Assembly (NCBI GenBank): GCA_026129545.1
Contig: JAHCHX010000001.1
Location: 2,417,501-2,481,500 of the forward strand
From: Saprospiraceae bacterium
Lineage (GTDB): Bacteria > Bacteroidota > Bacteroidia > Chitinophagales > Saprospiraceae
Length of the DNA: 64,000 bases
Direction of reading: 5' to 3'
The notes beneath the pieces are model-generated. The model was given only the letters and a program-made list of their open reading frames with translations. It was not told the origin of the DNA and made no database searches. Positions 9,301 through 16,257 of this stretch are shown here, in pieces; position 1 is the stretch's first letter; the number at the start of each line of letters is the position of its first letter. The position numbers and the translations under genes were made by a program.

Positions 9301-9412
9301 AAATCGCTTTCTGGGCTTCGAATACAAGTGGGAACGCGCCGAAATTCGCCGCTTGCTCGACGACCAATTCAGCGAAATGCAGCGCGTTCTGAGAGAAACG
9401 GGAGAAATGTGA
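6326..9412 (+). CDS. Large TIR-domain protein with helical C-terminal region
   Basis: This is a 1028-aa protein. Residues about 6-115 look like a TIR (or related flavodoxin-like) domain: beta strand LHIFVSYDQKD, a helix, FTLVFWNKEEV, then LFVAVLSMNYEDTPDVRWEAA. A Trp/Glu pair (W82, E83, with E89 nearby) lies where NADase TIR domains carry the catalytic Glu, but the spacing is not identical, so catalysis is uncertain. The remaining 900 residues are mostly helical, with TPR-like stretches (around 330-420) and a charged C-terminus, and match no family I can name. The ATG at 6326 directly precedes the TIR strand; a TTG nine codons upstream is the alternative. No signal peptide is visible, so it is probably cytoplasmic. 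Its position beside an RM system fits an immune role, which is inference. Confidence 0.7.
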   Translation: MPNPLPLHIFVSYDQKDSAAAQDLVRQLNLAFATTDFTLVFWNKEEVPAEEFRAKAKAFLEKTNLFVAVLSMNYEDTPDVRWEAATAVEVQRGRPTLQILTVQARAAAVPAVLAPYKAALPASETIEQHGFARDRQLLRTVEAAKEVLAATPRSNDLPVAKVELPLAIEDVRERLLAQTDRINHAPLLALLKRLIESVKTKRVVLDIEEKFKQLREQTRLSQINIDELKEKARPIELELQHLIRGLPEADLAKGWKDVFIRDYFHFVPGSRAISTVPPFFVPADEIAIPDTLNLPVGPREQEALEQIGLLSFEQKSDFRRSLLLARDALAVKNYAQAYSLCDHVRTRIDPQSAQLYEYLLITFMQKETPERILREAAKGNDRMLQFVLLYAERYRKYQRDGKCPSSTGLHNLAIASESLSDMALRIYYQFPNDSILHTGKHAEDKPDNRNTLRIILDNTLKICRLVYPSEELLEAAVVESCGGGKYHWVKNVEVVGGFFQFAPLGNYDLLGEIQELLDMLQGMEADDLTKIVKQGDLLREDLYFSLFAKRQVLAQQIAEDEKRRRPYTDQRLSVVRFVHACLLGAEMFGDVDKDGRGQSFYRMALEYLLPELLFPAAQVAGTADSSLRWFDLDEHGTVRNHADCALYDFDAQAIVEKIVHDMAGNAGWLQVQPNIKEAVYLLFVADTNAEYEAVKKGLEWTDFRRLSDEDARRRLVNCLRRWVIAYRAYPERGRIFLENCVRELVGDGLMLWLHHDPDKLAAHPHSRALGYDAQAALKMIHDWLLEQHRPEDLFWTEEKLRQTIASNLYAQSILPNYERIKPGDERQRPATARLLREAMSNYRLHPEARFLDLVWRELTEERKFCWLNISKEGKETAFATLGGFDPAAVLRELNETHPEHFRLLTARERIADHRHANQQERYYREISEFRHENRRLEREIAIDIIRNIKGIYLYFPKQEYLELPLRELTGKGRIRWNAHFLGLFPLAENHYENRFLGFEYKWERAEIRRLLDDQFSEMQRVLRETGEM

Positions 9413-9422
9413 GCCGCCCACT

Positions 9423-10226
9423 TCACTGTTTCCGCGCCCCAATCGAAAACACCATCGGGATGATTCCTTCCAACCCTCGAATGCGGTAGTTGCCGTCGTC
9501 GCCTTTCACCGTTTTATCGAAACAATCGAAAGGGGAATAGGGGTACTCGTTCAAAAACTCGATGCGCAAGCCTTCGCCCGTCAAACTGTTCACGACCTCC
9601 GAAAGGCTGTGATTCCAGCCAAACTCCTTGTACGCTATGCTTGCAGAGCGGTCCGCGTAAGTGCCCGACTGTTCGGTTTCGATGACCCCCATGTTGTGAT
9701 AAGGGTATTTGAAAAAAGCCATCTGCTCATCGAACATCCATACCACCGGGTGAAACTCGGCAATGTAGAAAAGGCCGCCGGGTTTCAGAAAATGATTTAT
9801 CACCTTGGCCCAACTTGCTAGTTCGGGTAGCCACCCAATCGTGCCATAAGAAGTGAAAACAATGTCGAATTGGCCATCCAAGTGTGCGGGCAGGTCAAAA
9901 AGATTGCAGCAGACAAACTGGGCGGGTATGCCCAACTCCGCCGACAACTGGCGGGCGTACTCAGTGGCCTTGTCCGAAAGGTCGCAACCCGTCACCTGTG
10001 CCCCCAGTCGCGCCCAAGAAAGCGTGTCCTGCCCAAAATGACATTGAAGGTGCAAGAGCGATTTGCCCGCCACATCGCCCACCTCGCGCAGCTCGATAGG
10101 CGTAAGGCTGCTGCCGCCTTGCTTCCATTTTTCCACGTCGTAGAATTCGGAGGTCTTGTGCACTTCGGTCCGAAGGTTCCAGCCGTGCCGGTTGGCGGCA
10201 AAAAAGTCGTCGTAATTGTTTTTCAT
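9423..10226 (-). CDS. Class I SAM-dependent methyltransferase
   Basis: This 267-aa protein has a Rossmann-type methyltransferase core. Motif I is LLHLQCHFGQDTLSWARLGA (a variant of the GxGxG loop), followed by VTGCDLSDKATEYA with the acidic ribose-binding residue, and motif IV FDIVFTSYGTIGWLPEL. The post-motif segment LKPGGLFYIAEFHP is also present. The N-terminus (FFAANRHGWNLRTEVHKTSEFYD) resembles small-molecule methyltransferases of this group, but the substrate cannot be named. It ends ten bases from the end of the convergent TIR gene. Confidence 0.85.
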   Translation of the reverse strand: MKNNYDDFFAANRHGWNLRTEVHKTSEFYDVEKWKQGGSSLTPIELREVGDVAGKSLLHLQCHFGQDTLSWARLGAQVTGCDLSDKATEYARQLSAELGIPAQFVCCNLFDLPAHLDGQFDIVFTSYGTIGWLPELASWAKVINHFLKPGGLFYIAEFHPVVWMFDEQMAFFKYPYHNMGVIETEQSGTYADRSASIAYKEFGWNHSLSEVVNSLTGEGLRIEFLNEYPYSPFDCFDKTVKGDDGNYRIRGLEGIIPMVFSIGARKQ

Positions 10227-10387
10227 GATGAAGAAAGTAGCTTTGTGCCTTGAGCTTGAATAGTTGTTTCGTAAAAAACTTGAGTAGAGACCCGTGAGAC
10301 CTACTTTTGGGCGGCATATTTTTTCAATGAATCTGAAATCAGCCCTCTACCTAAGTTTTTAGTTCGTTTCTCTAAAATCAGCGAATA

Positions 10388-10861
10388 ATGGAGCCAATCA
10401 AGCTTGAATTTACGTTGGAAATGAAATCCTACATCCGTTTGATGCAGCGCGTCATGGCGAAGCGCCTATCACTTTGGGGCATCATCATCGGAGCCATTCT
10501 CCTGCTGAACATCGCTATCAATCCCGCAAGTGGCGCCGCTTGGCTCATTGTGGGCGCGGTGTTTTTGGCCGTCTGGTATTTTCTGTTTCGATTCATGTTG
10601 CAGCGGGCATTCAAAGCCGCCAAGAATCTGCACGAGCCAATTCGCTACATAGTGGATGAGACAGAAGTCAGGATAGAGACGGCAACCTCACAGGCGACCC
10701 ATGCCTGGAGCGCGTTCGAGCGAACGAGCGAACTGCCCGAATGGTTCCTGCTCTATCAAAACAAAATAATTTTCAACCCCATCCCCAAGTCGGCATTCCG
10801 AACGGCGAGCGAGATGGAGCGATTTAGGGCGTTGTTGAGAGAAAAGGTGAAACAGGGTTAA
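10388..10861 (+). CDS. YcxB-like membrane protein
   Basis: This 157-aa protein has two hydrophobic segments (about residues 27-43 and 50-67: LWGIIIGAILLLNIAI and AAWLIVGAVFLAVWYFLF). A C-terminal soluble domain follows with the pattern IRYIVDETEVRIETATSQATHAWSAFERTSELPEWFLLYQN. That layout and the W-FLLY-N-I pattern match the YcxB-like family, whose function is unknown. The ATG at 10388 precedes a basic-acidic lead into the first helix. It is flanked by a minus-strand methyltransferase upstream and a convergent radical SAM gene downstream. Confidence 0.75.
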   Translation: MEPIKLEFTLEMKSYIRLMQRVMAKRLSLWGIIIGAILLLNIAINPASGAAWLIVGAVFLAVWYFLFRFMLQRAFKAAKNLHEPIRYIVDETEVRIETATSQATHAWSAFERTSELPEWFLLYQNKIIFNPIPKSAFRTASEMERFRALLREKVKQG

Positions 10862-10912
10862 CGGTTGGCGGCCTGCCCAGCCAACCACAAACCTTCAAGC
10901 CAGAAGCCCTAT

Positions 10913-11935
10913 CTAAGCCCAGACCGTGCAGCCTTCCGTGCAATTCTGGCAGATATCAATCTGGTCGCGCCCCTTGAGAATAGCTCGCCGAAACGCAACG
11001 TACGCAGGCGAGTGCCACACATCGCGGAAAGCGGCTTGCTTCAAATCACCCAATCGGTGTTGCGCGTCCTTGTCAAAACAGCAAGGCACCACGACCCCAT
11101 CCCAAGTGACGACGCAGGCGTGCCAGAGCTTCCAGCAATGGTTGGCAAGGGCGTGCTTCACCTGCCACGAGCCATCGGCGGATTGGCGGTAGCGAGCATA
11201 TCGGTGGAGGGTGGGGATGAGCGGGTTGCCCTGTTGATAGTCATACACTTGGGCAGTTTTGAGTTTCACCTCGTCCACGCCGATTTCTTTGGCGAGCCGA
11301 TGTATGTCGGCGATTTGGTGCTCGTTGGGCCGCACCACCAAAAACTGAAAAATGATATGCGGGCGGCGACTTTTCAGTTTGCGTTTCCAAGCCACCACGT
11401 TGCGGGCACCTTGCAACACTTTGTCAAGCGAGCCACCCACCCGATATTGTTCGTAAGTCTCCTGCGTGGTGCCATCCACTGAGATGATGAGTCGGTCGAG
11501 GCCGCTTTCCACCGTGCGGCGCGCATTCTCGTCGTCGAGAAAATGCCCGTTGGTGCTTGTGGTGGTGAAAATGCGGCGGCGGTGCGCGTAGTTCACCATA
11601 TCGAGAAATTGGGGATGGATGTAAGGCTCTCCTTGAAAATAAAAAATGAGGTAAAAGAGGTCGCGGTGCAAGGCATCCACCGTTTTTCGGAAAAAATCGG
11701 CTTTCAGATTGCCCGTATCGCGGCTGAACGCCCGCAGCCCACTGGGGCACTCGGGGCAGCGCAGGTTGCAAGCGGTGGTAGGCTCTATGCTGACCGTCAC
11801 GGGAAGCCCCCATTGGAGGGGACGGCGCGTCCATCGGGACAAATAAAACGAAGCCAGCACCTTGGCAAAATTCCAAGCGCGGCGCGGGGTGATTTTGGCG
11901 ATAAAGTTCAGGCTGTCGTTGAGGTGAAGGCTCAT
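10913..11935 (-). CDS. Radical SAM / SPASM domain protein
   Basis: This 340-aa protein has the radical SAM 4Fe-4S motif in TTACNLRCPECPSGL (CxxxCxxC), around residue 50. The core continues with FYFQGEPYIHPQFLDMVNYA and LIISVDGTTQETYEQYR. A C-terminal SPASM-type auxiliary cluster region is rich in Cys: HCWKLWHACVVTWDGVVVPC, then CFDKD, and finally ICQNCTEGCTV. The ATG at 11935 was preferred over a TTG three codons upstream. SPASM proteins often modify peptides or enzymes, but no precursor peptide is visible nearby, so the substrate is unknown. The alpha/beta hydrolase lies 46 bases upstream on the same strand. Confidence 0.88.
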   Translation of the reverse strand: MSLHLNDSLNFIAKITPRRAWNFAKVLASFYLSRWTRRPLQWGLPVTVSIEPTTACNLRCPECPSGLRAFSRDTGNLKADFFRKTVDALHRDLFYLIFYFQGEPYIHPQFLDMVNYAHRRRIFTTTSTNGHFLDDENARRTVESGLDRLIISVDGTTQETYEQYRVGGSLDKVLQGARNVVAWKRKLKSRRPHIIFQFLVVRPNEHQIADIHRLAKEIGVDEVKLKTAQVYDYQQGNPLIPTLHRYARYRQSADGSWQVKHALANHCWKLWHACVVTWDGVVVPCCFDKDAQHRLGDLKQAAFRDVWHSPAYVAFRRAILKGRDQIDICQNCTEGCTVWA

Positions 11936-11981
11936 GCCGGGCAAAAGTAGGGGGTCGAATGGCGGCCTTATGCAGCCATGC

Positions 11982-12785
11982 CTAAATTTTTATCGCTGCG
12001 ATGATTTCCTCCGCCAAGCCCTCTCCCACAAGGCGGTGGCCTTCTTCAAGCCAAAAGACGCGCACATTGGGCAGCCCTTCGTAGAGATTGCGCAGGGCTT
12101 TTTGGTGCAGGAAGCGGTCGTTCAGCCCGATGTAAACATCGGTGGGCAGGCTGTTTTTTTGCAAAGTGGCTTTGATGTGTCGGCGGCGGAGGTAGAAGGA
12201 GTCAAGGGAAAGCCAGCACCCGAAAGTGCGTTGGAGACGTTCGGGGCGGTTGAGGTTGTTGGTCAGAAAATGATGGATGAGGGGTGGCACGAGACCTGTT
12301 TTGCGCCCCCATTGCACGAGGCGGATAAACCACTCTGGTTTTTGCAAAACCCTGAACAAGAGGCGACGCACCCACATGGGAGTGTGCACGGCAGTGGTCA
12401 TGCCTTTTGTTTTTACGCCGTCGGGGGAAAGCAGGTAAAGTTTATCGAGATGTGGGGCGAGTTCGGGCAGCATGGCTTGCGAAAGTCGCGCGCCGAAGCT
12501 GAAGCCCATGAGGCAGAATCGCTCACATTCGTGTTGGGCGAGAATTTGACGAATGATGCCGAGCAAGTCGTCTTTGGTGAACGTGCGCTCCGACCATTCC
12601 GTTTGCCCGTGAAAAGGCCAATCCACTGCCACGACGGTGTAGTTTTTTCCCAAGGCTTCTTCCAGCACCGCAAACATCCGCGCGCGGTCGCCAAATCCGT
12701 GCAAGGCAATGAGCAGCTTTGGGCCAGTGCCAAACCGGAGGGTGTGTATTTTGCCGTGCGGGTGGTCGTAAAAGATGGATTGCAT
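11982..12785 (-). CDS. Alpha/beta hydrolase
   Basis: This 267-aa protein has the alpha/beta-hydrolase fold. It shows the oxyanion segment LLIALHGFGDRARMF, the nucleophile elbow LMGFSFGARLSQ (Ser in GFSFG) and a C-terminal EEGHRLVGEGLAEEI with the likely catalytic His; an Asp in NDRFLHQKALRN is a plausible acid. Substrate is unknown. No signal peptide is seen, so it is probably cytoplasmic. It is read in the same direction as the response regulator upstream, separated by 126 bases that hold an imperfect inverted repeat. Confidence 0.85.
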   Translation of the reverse strand: MQSIFYDHPHGKIHTLRFGTGPKLLIALHGFGDRARMFAVLEEALGKNYTVVAVDWPFHGQTEWSERTFTKDDLLGIIRQILAQHECERFCLMGFSFGARLSQAMLPELAPHLDKLYLLSPDGVKTKGMTTAVHTPMWVRRLLFRVLQKPEWFIRLVQWGRKTGLVPPLIHHFLTNNLNRPERLQRTFGCWLSLDSFYLRRRHIKATLQKNSLPTDVYIGLNDRFLHQKALRNLYEGLPNVRVFWLEEGHRLVGEGLAEEIIAAIKI

Positions 12786-12821
12786 TGAAAATAGGGTATA
12801 GGGCAGCGAGGCTTCAAGGCT

Positions 12822-12909
12822 GGTGAGGGTTTGATGAGGGTTGATTTATTGTCCACACAGTCTCAAATTCCAACAATAAACCCATCAACCTTTGTCAAAC
12901 CTCATCAAC
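12822..12909. repeat. Imperfect inverted repeat between regulator and hydrolase genes
   Basis: The left arm around 12822-12852 (GGTTGAT then TTATTGT at its end) is matched by the right arm 12873-12909, which reads ACAATAA, then ATCAACC, then CAAACCTCATC. Pairing is good but interrupted by short bulges. It lies after the response regulator stop and may act as its terminator, though no clear T-run follows. It could instead be a dispersed repeat. Confidence 0.4.
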
Positions 12910-12911
12910 GT

Positions 12912-13613
12912 TCAATCGTCCACCTTGAATTTGAACCCCACGCCATGGATGTTCTCGATTTTGATGCGGTCGTCAAGGCTGAGGTATTTTCGCAAACGGG
13001 AAATGAACACGTCGAGGCTGCGCCCCAAAAAGTAGTCGTCCTTGCCCCAGATGGTTTCGAGGATGAAGGAGCGTTTCACCACCTGATTGCGGTGTTCGTT
13101 GAGCAGTTTGAGTAGGTCGGCCTCTTTTTGGGTGAGTGTTTCGGAGTAGCCTTCGGCGGTGAGGCTGAGATTTTTGTAATCGAAAGAATAACGGGCGATG
13201 CTGACTGGCGTGCTGGATTTGAGGATGTTGGCGTACTTGGTGCGGCGCAGGAAGATGTCTATTTTCAGCAGCAGTTCCTCGATGCTGAACGGCTTGGTCA
13301 TATAGTCGTCGGCACCGATGGTGAGGCCGTGTATTTTGTCTTGTTTCATGCTTTTGGCAGTCAGGAAGATGATGGGCACCACCTCGTCGCGCTTGCGGAT
13401 TTCTTGTGCCAACGTGAAGCCATCCACTTCGGGCAACATCACGTCGAGGATGCAGAGGTCGAATTTTTGCTTCGACTGTATGGCATCGAGGGCCTTTTGC
13501 CCGTCCTCGCAATAAGTGACTTCGTAACCGTTGAGCTCGAGGTTGTCGCGAGTCACGAAGCTCAGGCTTTCGTCGTCCTCTACATACAATAAATGTGCTT
13601 TTGTGTCGGCCAT
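12912..13613 (-). CDS. OmpR-family response regulator
   Basis: This 233-aa protein has a receiver domain (residues 1-120) and a winged-helix DNA-binding domain (about 135-233). The receiver shows the acidic pocket VEDDES, phosphoacceptor Asp57 in CILDVMLPEVDG and the conserved Lys in DDYMTKPFS. The effector domain has LTQKEADLLKLL, SLDVFISRLRKYL and the terminal IENIHGVGFKF typical of OmpR/PhoB. The ATG at 13613 was chosen because MADTKAHLLYVEDD is the normal start; the long upstream in-frame extension is not domain-like. No histidine kinase is adjacent, so the partner is unknown. Confidence 0.93.
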   Translation of the reverse strand: MADTKAHLLYVEDDESLSFVTRDNLELNGYEVTYCEDGQKALDAIQSKQKFDLCILDVMLPEVDGFTLAQEIRKRDEVVPIIFLTAKSMKQDKIHGLTIGADDYMTKPFSIEELLLKIDIFLRRTKYANILKSSTPVSIARYSFDYKNLSLTAEGYSETLTQKEADLLKLLNEHRNQVVKRSFILETIWGKDDYFLGRSLDVFISRLRKYLSLDDRIKIENIHGVGFKFKVDD

Positions 13614-13766
13614 GTTGGAATGATGATTTGTTGCTTGACGTAAATATCGCTTGATTTGTTGGGCAAGAAAGGTGGGCAAACATAAAGAAGATAAAAGAAA
13701 TCGCCAACCTGTGAAAAATCTCCTGTGGTTTCCTGTAAAATTGCCCTGTCTTACGGGCGTGTCATC

Positions 13767-14333
13767 ATGCGATATACTGACGATTATTTTATTGCGGAAA
13801 TTCAGGCTGGCGGCCATCGTCAGGAAAGGGGGATTCGGCGGCTCTACGAACAGTTTCTCTACATGGCCAAACAAGGGCGGCAGAAGTATCGCTCGCTCGG
13901 CGACGATGAGGTGCTATCGGCTTACAATTCGGCAGTGATTGCCTTGCGTAACCAACTGGTGGAGGGTGCTTTTCGCGGCGAGAGCTCCATTTCAACCTAT
14001 CTGACGCGCATTTATTCCAATAAATGTATTGACCTGTTGCGCTCCAAAAATGCTCACCCGACCGAGCCGCTCGAATCGGCGCGCGAAACGACCAGCGACG
14101 AGGACTCGCTGAAAAATCTCATCTTGTCCGACCAAATAACGCGGGTGATGGAGCAGCTCCAACAGTTGGGCGAGCCATGCAAACAGATTTTGCTCGACTC
14201 CGACTATTGGGGCTACAGCGCCGAAGAGATTGCCCAACGCATTGGGTTTAGCAATGCCGCTAGCGTGAACAGCAAAAAGTACACTTGCCTGCAAAAACTC
14301 CGGCAGGCGCTGCTGCGCAACGCCGAAACGTGA
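13767..14333 (+). CDS. Sigma-70 family (ECF-like) RNA polymerase sigma factor
   Basis: This 188-aa protein has an ECF-like two-domain layout. A divergent region 2 includes STYLTRIYSNKCIDLLRSKN (promoter-melting helix), and region 4 includes GYSAEEIAQRIGFSNAASVNSKKYTCLQKLRQAL, with a helix-turn-helix. The ATG at 13767 opens the aligned part; a GTG 14 codons upstream is less likely. It begins about 150 bases from the divergent response regulator gene. It converges on the CotH-like gene across a 12-bp-stem hairpin. A membrane anti-sigma-like protein is encoded at 19477-20244, about 5 kb away; a link is inference. Confidence 0.88.
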   Translation: MRYTDDYFIAEIQAGGHRQERGIRRLYEQFLYMAKQGRQKYRSLGDDEVLSAYNSAVIALRNQLVEGAFRGESSISTYLTRIYSNKCIDLLRSKNAHPTEPLESARETTSDEDSLKNLILSDQITRVMEQLQQLGEPCKQILLDSDYWGYSAEEIAQRIGFSNAASVNSKKYTCLQKLRQALLRNAET

Positions 14334-14387
14334 AGCAAGTGAATGGGGAAATGAAGGTCTTGGGCATTCGATATGCACGAGCAATTG

Positions 14388-14419
14388 TTCAGGCGGTGAA
14401 TTTGAACTCACCGCCTGAA
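14388..14419. terminator. Bidirectional hairpin terminator (copy 1 of shared stem)
   Basis: The arms TTCAGGCGGTGA (14388-14399) and TCACCGCCTGAA (14408-14419) pair perfectly over 12 bp with an 8-base loop. It lies midway between two convergent genes, the sigma factor and the CotH-like gene. The same stem sequence recurs at 32383-32410 in another convergent junction. Confidence 0.7.
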
Positions 14420-14447
14420 TATCACGACACCACACTACTCTCGCCGC

Positions 14448-15461
14448 TCATTCCCGCTTTTCTGCCATCACCGTCGGCGCTGCGTCCTTGCCTTCCATGT
14501 TTTTGAAGTAGTATTGGAGAAAACCAATCATGTCGGCAGAAGCCGTTCTGGGCAGGTGTTTGGTGCGGCAAAGCTGATAAAACTCCTTCTCTTTCGACTT
14601 CAAGGTGGCAATGGCCGTCTTGAGCGCCTCACTATCAACGTCCGACGACATCAGATAACGGTCGCGCACGGTTTTCACGCCGCTTTCCGACGAGGGGCTG
14701 GCATAGGGCGCACTGACCAAGCCTGCAAAATCAAAATCGTAGGGCAATGCCAACCGCTTGCCATTAGGCATCATGAACAACTCTACGTTGCGGTGCATGG
14801 AAAAATCCCAGTCGGTGTTGCCGATGAGGTATTGGAACATGACCACCAAGGCGGCTTGCTGTTGGTCGAGCGATTCGATTTTCACGCCAAAAGTGCCATC
14901 GGGCGTTCCGCCGATTCGATGCGCCACCTCTTCCTCGTCCTCAATGAAAATGGCAAACACTTTCTTGGTGCCGGAACCTTTTTCGTTGGTGTCCTTCAGG
15001 GTCAGTTTCACCAATTTGGCGCGAAAATGCGCATCCGACACCAGTTCGAACATCCGATAGGCCAGGTATTCCTTCACGATGAGTTCGTTGCCCACATCGG
15101 TGAAGGTAGTGGGCAAGGCGATTTTGATTTCGTTGAGAGTGTCCAAACCCGCATTGCGGAGGTCTTCTTTGCTGAATTTCACCTTTATCGGGGCCAGTTG
15201 CGACACTTTGCGGCGGTAGCGTCCTCGTGCGCGGAGCTCTAAGGGGTACGATTTTCCGTCTTTGGTGCGCAACGTGCCGGGCAAGTAATTGTTGGTTTTC
15301 TTTTGTCCGACCAAAGTGGTGAGGTCTGCTTCGAGAGTGAGCTCGCAGGCTTCCGTCGCGGTGAGCTGCTCAAAAATGGTGAGCGGCGCAACTGGCTCTG
15401 CTTGAGCGGCAAGGCACGAGGCATTGAGGGCAAAAATCAGGAGGAGGGCAAAATGCTTCAT
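14448..15461 (-). CDS. Secreted CotH/HipA-like kinase-fold protein
   Basis: This 337-aa protein has an N-terminal signal peptide (MKHFALLLIFALNASCLAAQA). The core contains a basic strand segment (ELRARGRYRRKVSQ), a segment GNTDWDFSMHRNVELFMMPN and LALPYDFDFAGLVSAPYA. The N-D-W...H-N and D-F-D patterns resemble the catalytic and metal-binding loops of CotH-type spore-coat kinases and their secreted relatives. Whether it is catalytic is not certain. The ATG at 15461 was chosen because it opens the signal peptide. It lies downstream of the 166-aa beta-rich gene on the same strand but is separated from it by a strong hairpin, so it may be transcribed separately. Confidence 0.6.
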   Translation of the reverse strand: MKHFALLLIFALNASCLAAQAEPVAPLTIFEQLTATEACELTLEADLTTLVGQKKTNNYLPGTLRTKDGKSYPLELRARGRYRRKVSQLAPIKVKFSKEDLRNAGLDTLNEIKIALPTTFTDVGNELIVKEYLAYRMFELVSDAHFRAKLVKLTLKDTNEKGSGTKKVFAIFIEDEEEVAHRIGGTPDGTFGVKIESLDQQQAALVVMFQYLIGNTDWDFSMHRNVELFMMPNGKRLALPYDFDFAGLVSAPYASPSSESGVKTVRDRYLMSSDVDSEALKTAIATLKSKEKEFYQLCRTKHLPRTASADMIGFLQYYFKNMEGKDAAPTVMAEKRE

Positions 15462-15540
15462 CGGCTGACATTTTAAAACACAGTAAGTTGATTTGGTAAG
15501 GCTTCTCCACAAGGCATTGAACATTGAATTTTAAATTCAA

Positions 15541-15573
15541 AAATGACTATTGGGCAGTGACCAATAGTCATTT
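15541..15573 (-). terminator. Intrinsic terminator after the 166-aa gene
   Basis: The 13-bp arms AAATGACTATTGG (15541-15553) and CCAATAGTCATTT (15561-15573) pair perfectly with a 7-base loop. On the minus strand the stem runs into ATTTTTG. It lies 57 bases downstream of the stop of the gene at 15630-16130. Confidence 0.75.
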
Positions 15574-15629
15574 GGGTTGTGAGACCGCCCTTGATTTGGC
15601 AAAGAAAGGTTTTTGAGGACAATCTGATA

Positions 15630-16130
15630 TTATTTTAACCCAAACAAGCTGCGGAAGAATGCCACGATGCTTTCCCAGAGCGAAGCGTTGCCTTTTGCGG
15701 TAGTGGGAACCGAGGCGAGTACGGCCATCTCGTCGGGTGTAAAGTCTTGCGATGTGACGGTGCCGCTCCACGGTTGGCCGTCGGTGGAGTAGGTGCCGGG
15801 AAAGTTGCGCCAGTTGACGTTGTCCGTCGAAAACTGGACACCTGTGCCAGTCGAGGGATTGGCTGTCATATCGTAGCCAAAGCTCTGGCCGGGGGCATAA
15901 GAGCTGTCTGGAAAACCACATTGGATGGTGACGGAGGATGCGCCTGTTGTGCTGGGGCTGCTTGAATTATTGACCTGAAGCCTACCATTGGGCAGATTGT
16001 TGTTGCTGAGGTTGGCCACCAGTTTCACATACGCGGGAAATGTTCCTCCGTCGTTTGATTCGAGCGTGACAGTGAGGTTGGGGTCGCCGACCCGCACTAC
16101 TTTGACCTTGATATTGTTCGTTGTTGCCAT
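15630..16130 (-). CDS. Unrecognised 166-aa beta-rich protein with amphipathic C-terminus
   Basis: I do not recognise this family. The product has no signal peptide. Residues 1-140 are rich in Thr, Ser, Asn and Gly with alternating hydrophobic residues (IKVKVVRVGDPNLTVTLESN, SVTIQCGFPDSSYAPGQ), suggesting a beta-sandwich. The last 20 residues (ASLWESIVAFFRSLFGLK) form a strongly hydrophobic, amphipathic helix after a flexible Pro/Thr/Lys-containing linker. It follows the TPR-CHAT gene on the same strand by 127 bases and has its own downstream terminator. A soluble domain, a linker and a membrane-seeking tail next to a caspase-like protease would suit a protease substrate or effector, but this is inference. 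A structural or lectin-like role is equally possible. Confidence 0.6.
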   Translation of the reverse strand: MATTNNIKVKVVRVGDPNLTVTLESNDGGTFPAYVKLVANLSNNNLPNGRLQVNNSSSPSTTGASSVTIQCGFPDSSYAPGQSFGYDMTANPSTGTGVQFSTDNVNWRNFPGTYSTDGQPWSGTVTSQDFTPDEMAVLASVPTTAKGNASLWESIVAFFRSLFGLK

Positions 16131-16257
16131 GGTGTAGTTATTTTATGGATGAAAAAAAGTTGACCAGACGCTTTGTGCGGGGAAGCTCTTCGGGAGGATT
16201 AGACGTACAAATGCGTGTTTGCTCAATGGAATGTCCTGAAAAAGAAAAGTTCTGTTC

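Noticed and set aside
11934..12788. 284-aa open frame antisense to the alpha/beta hydrolase
   Set aside because: The opposite strand encodes a hydrolase with complete motifs; the antisense product has none.
15630..16130. Bacterial gasdermin
   Set aside because: The protein is shorter than known bacterial gasdermins and the hydrophobic helix is at the C-terminus without a recognisable gasdermin N-terminal domain.
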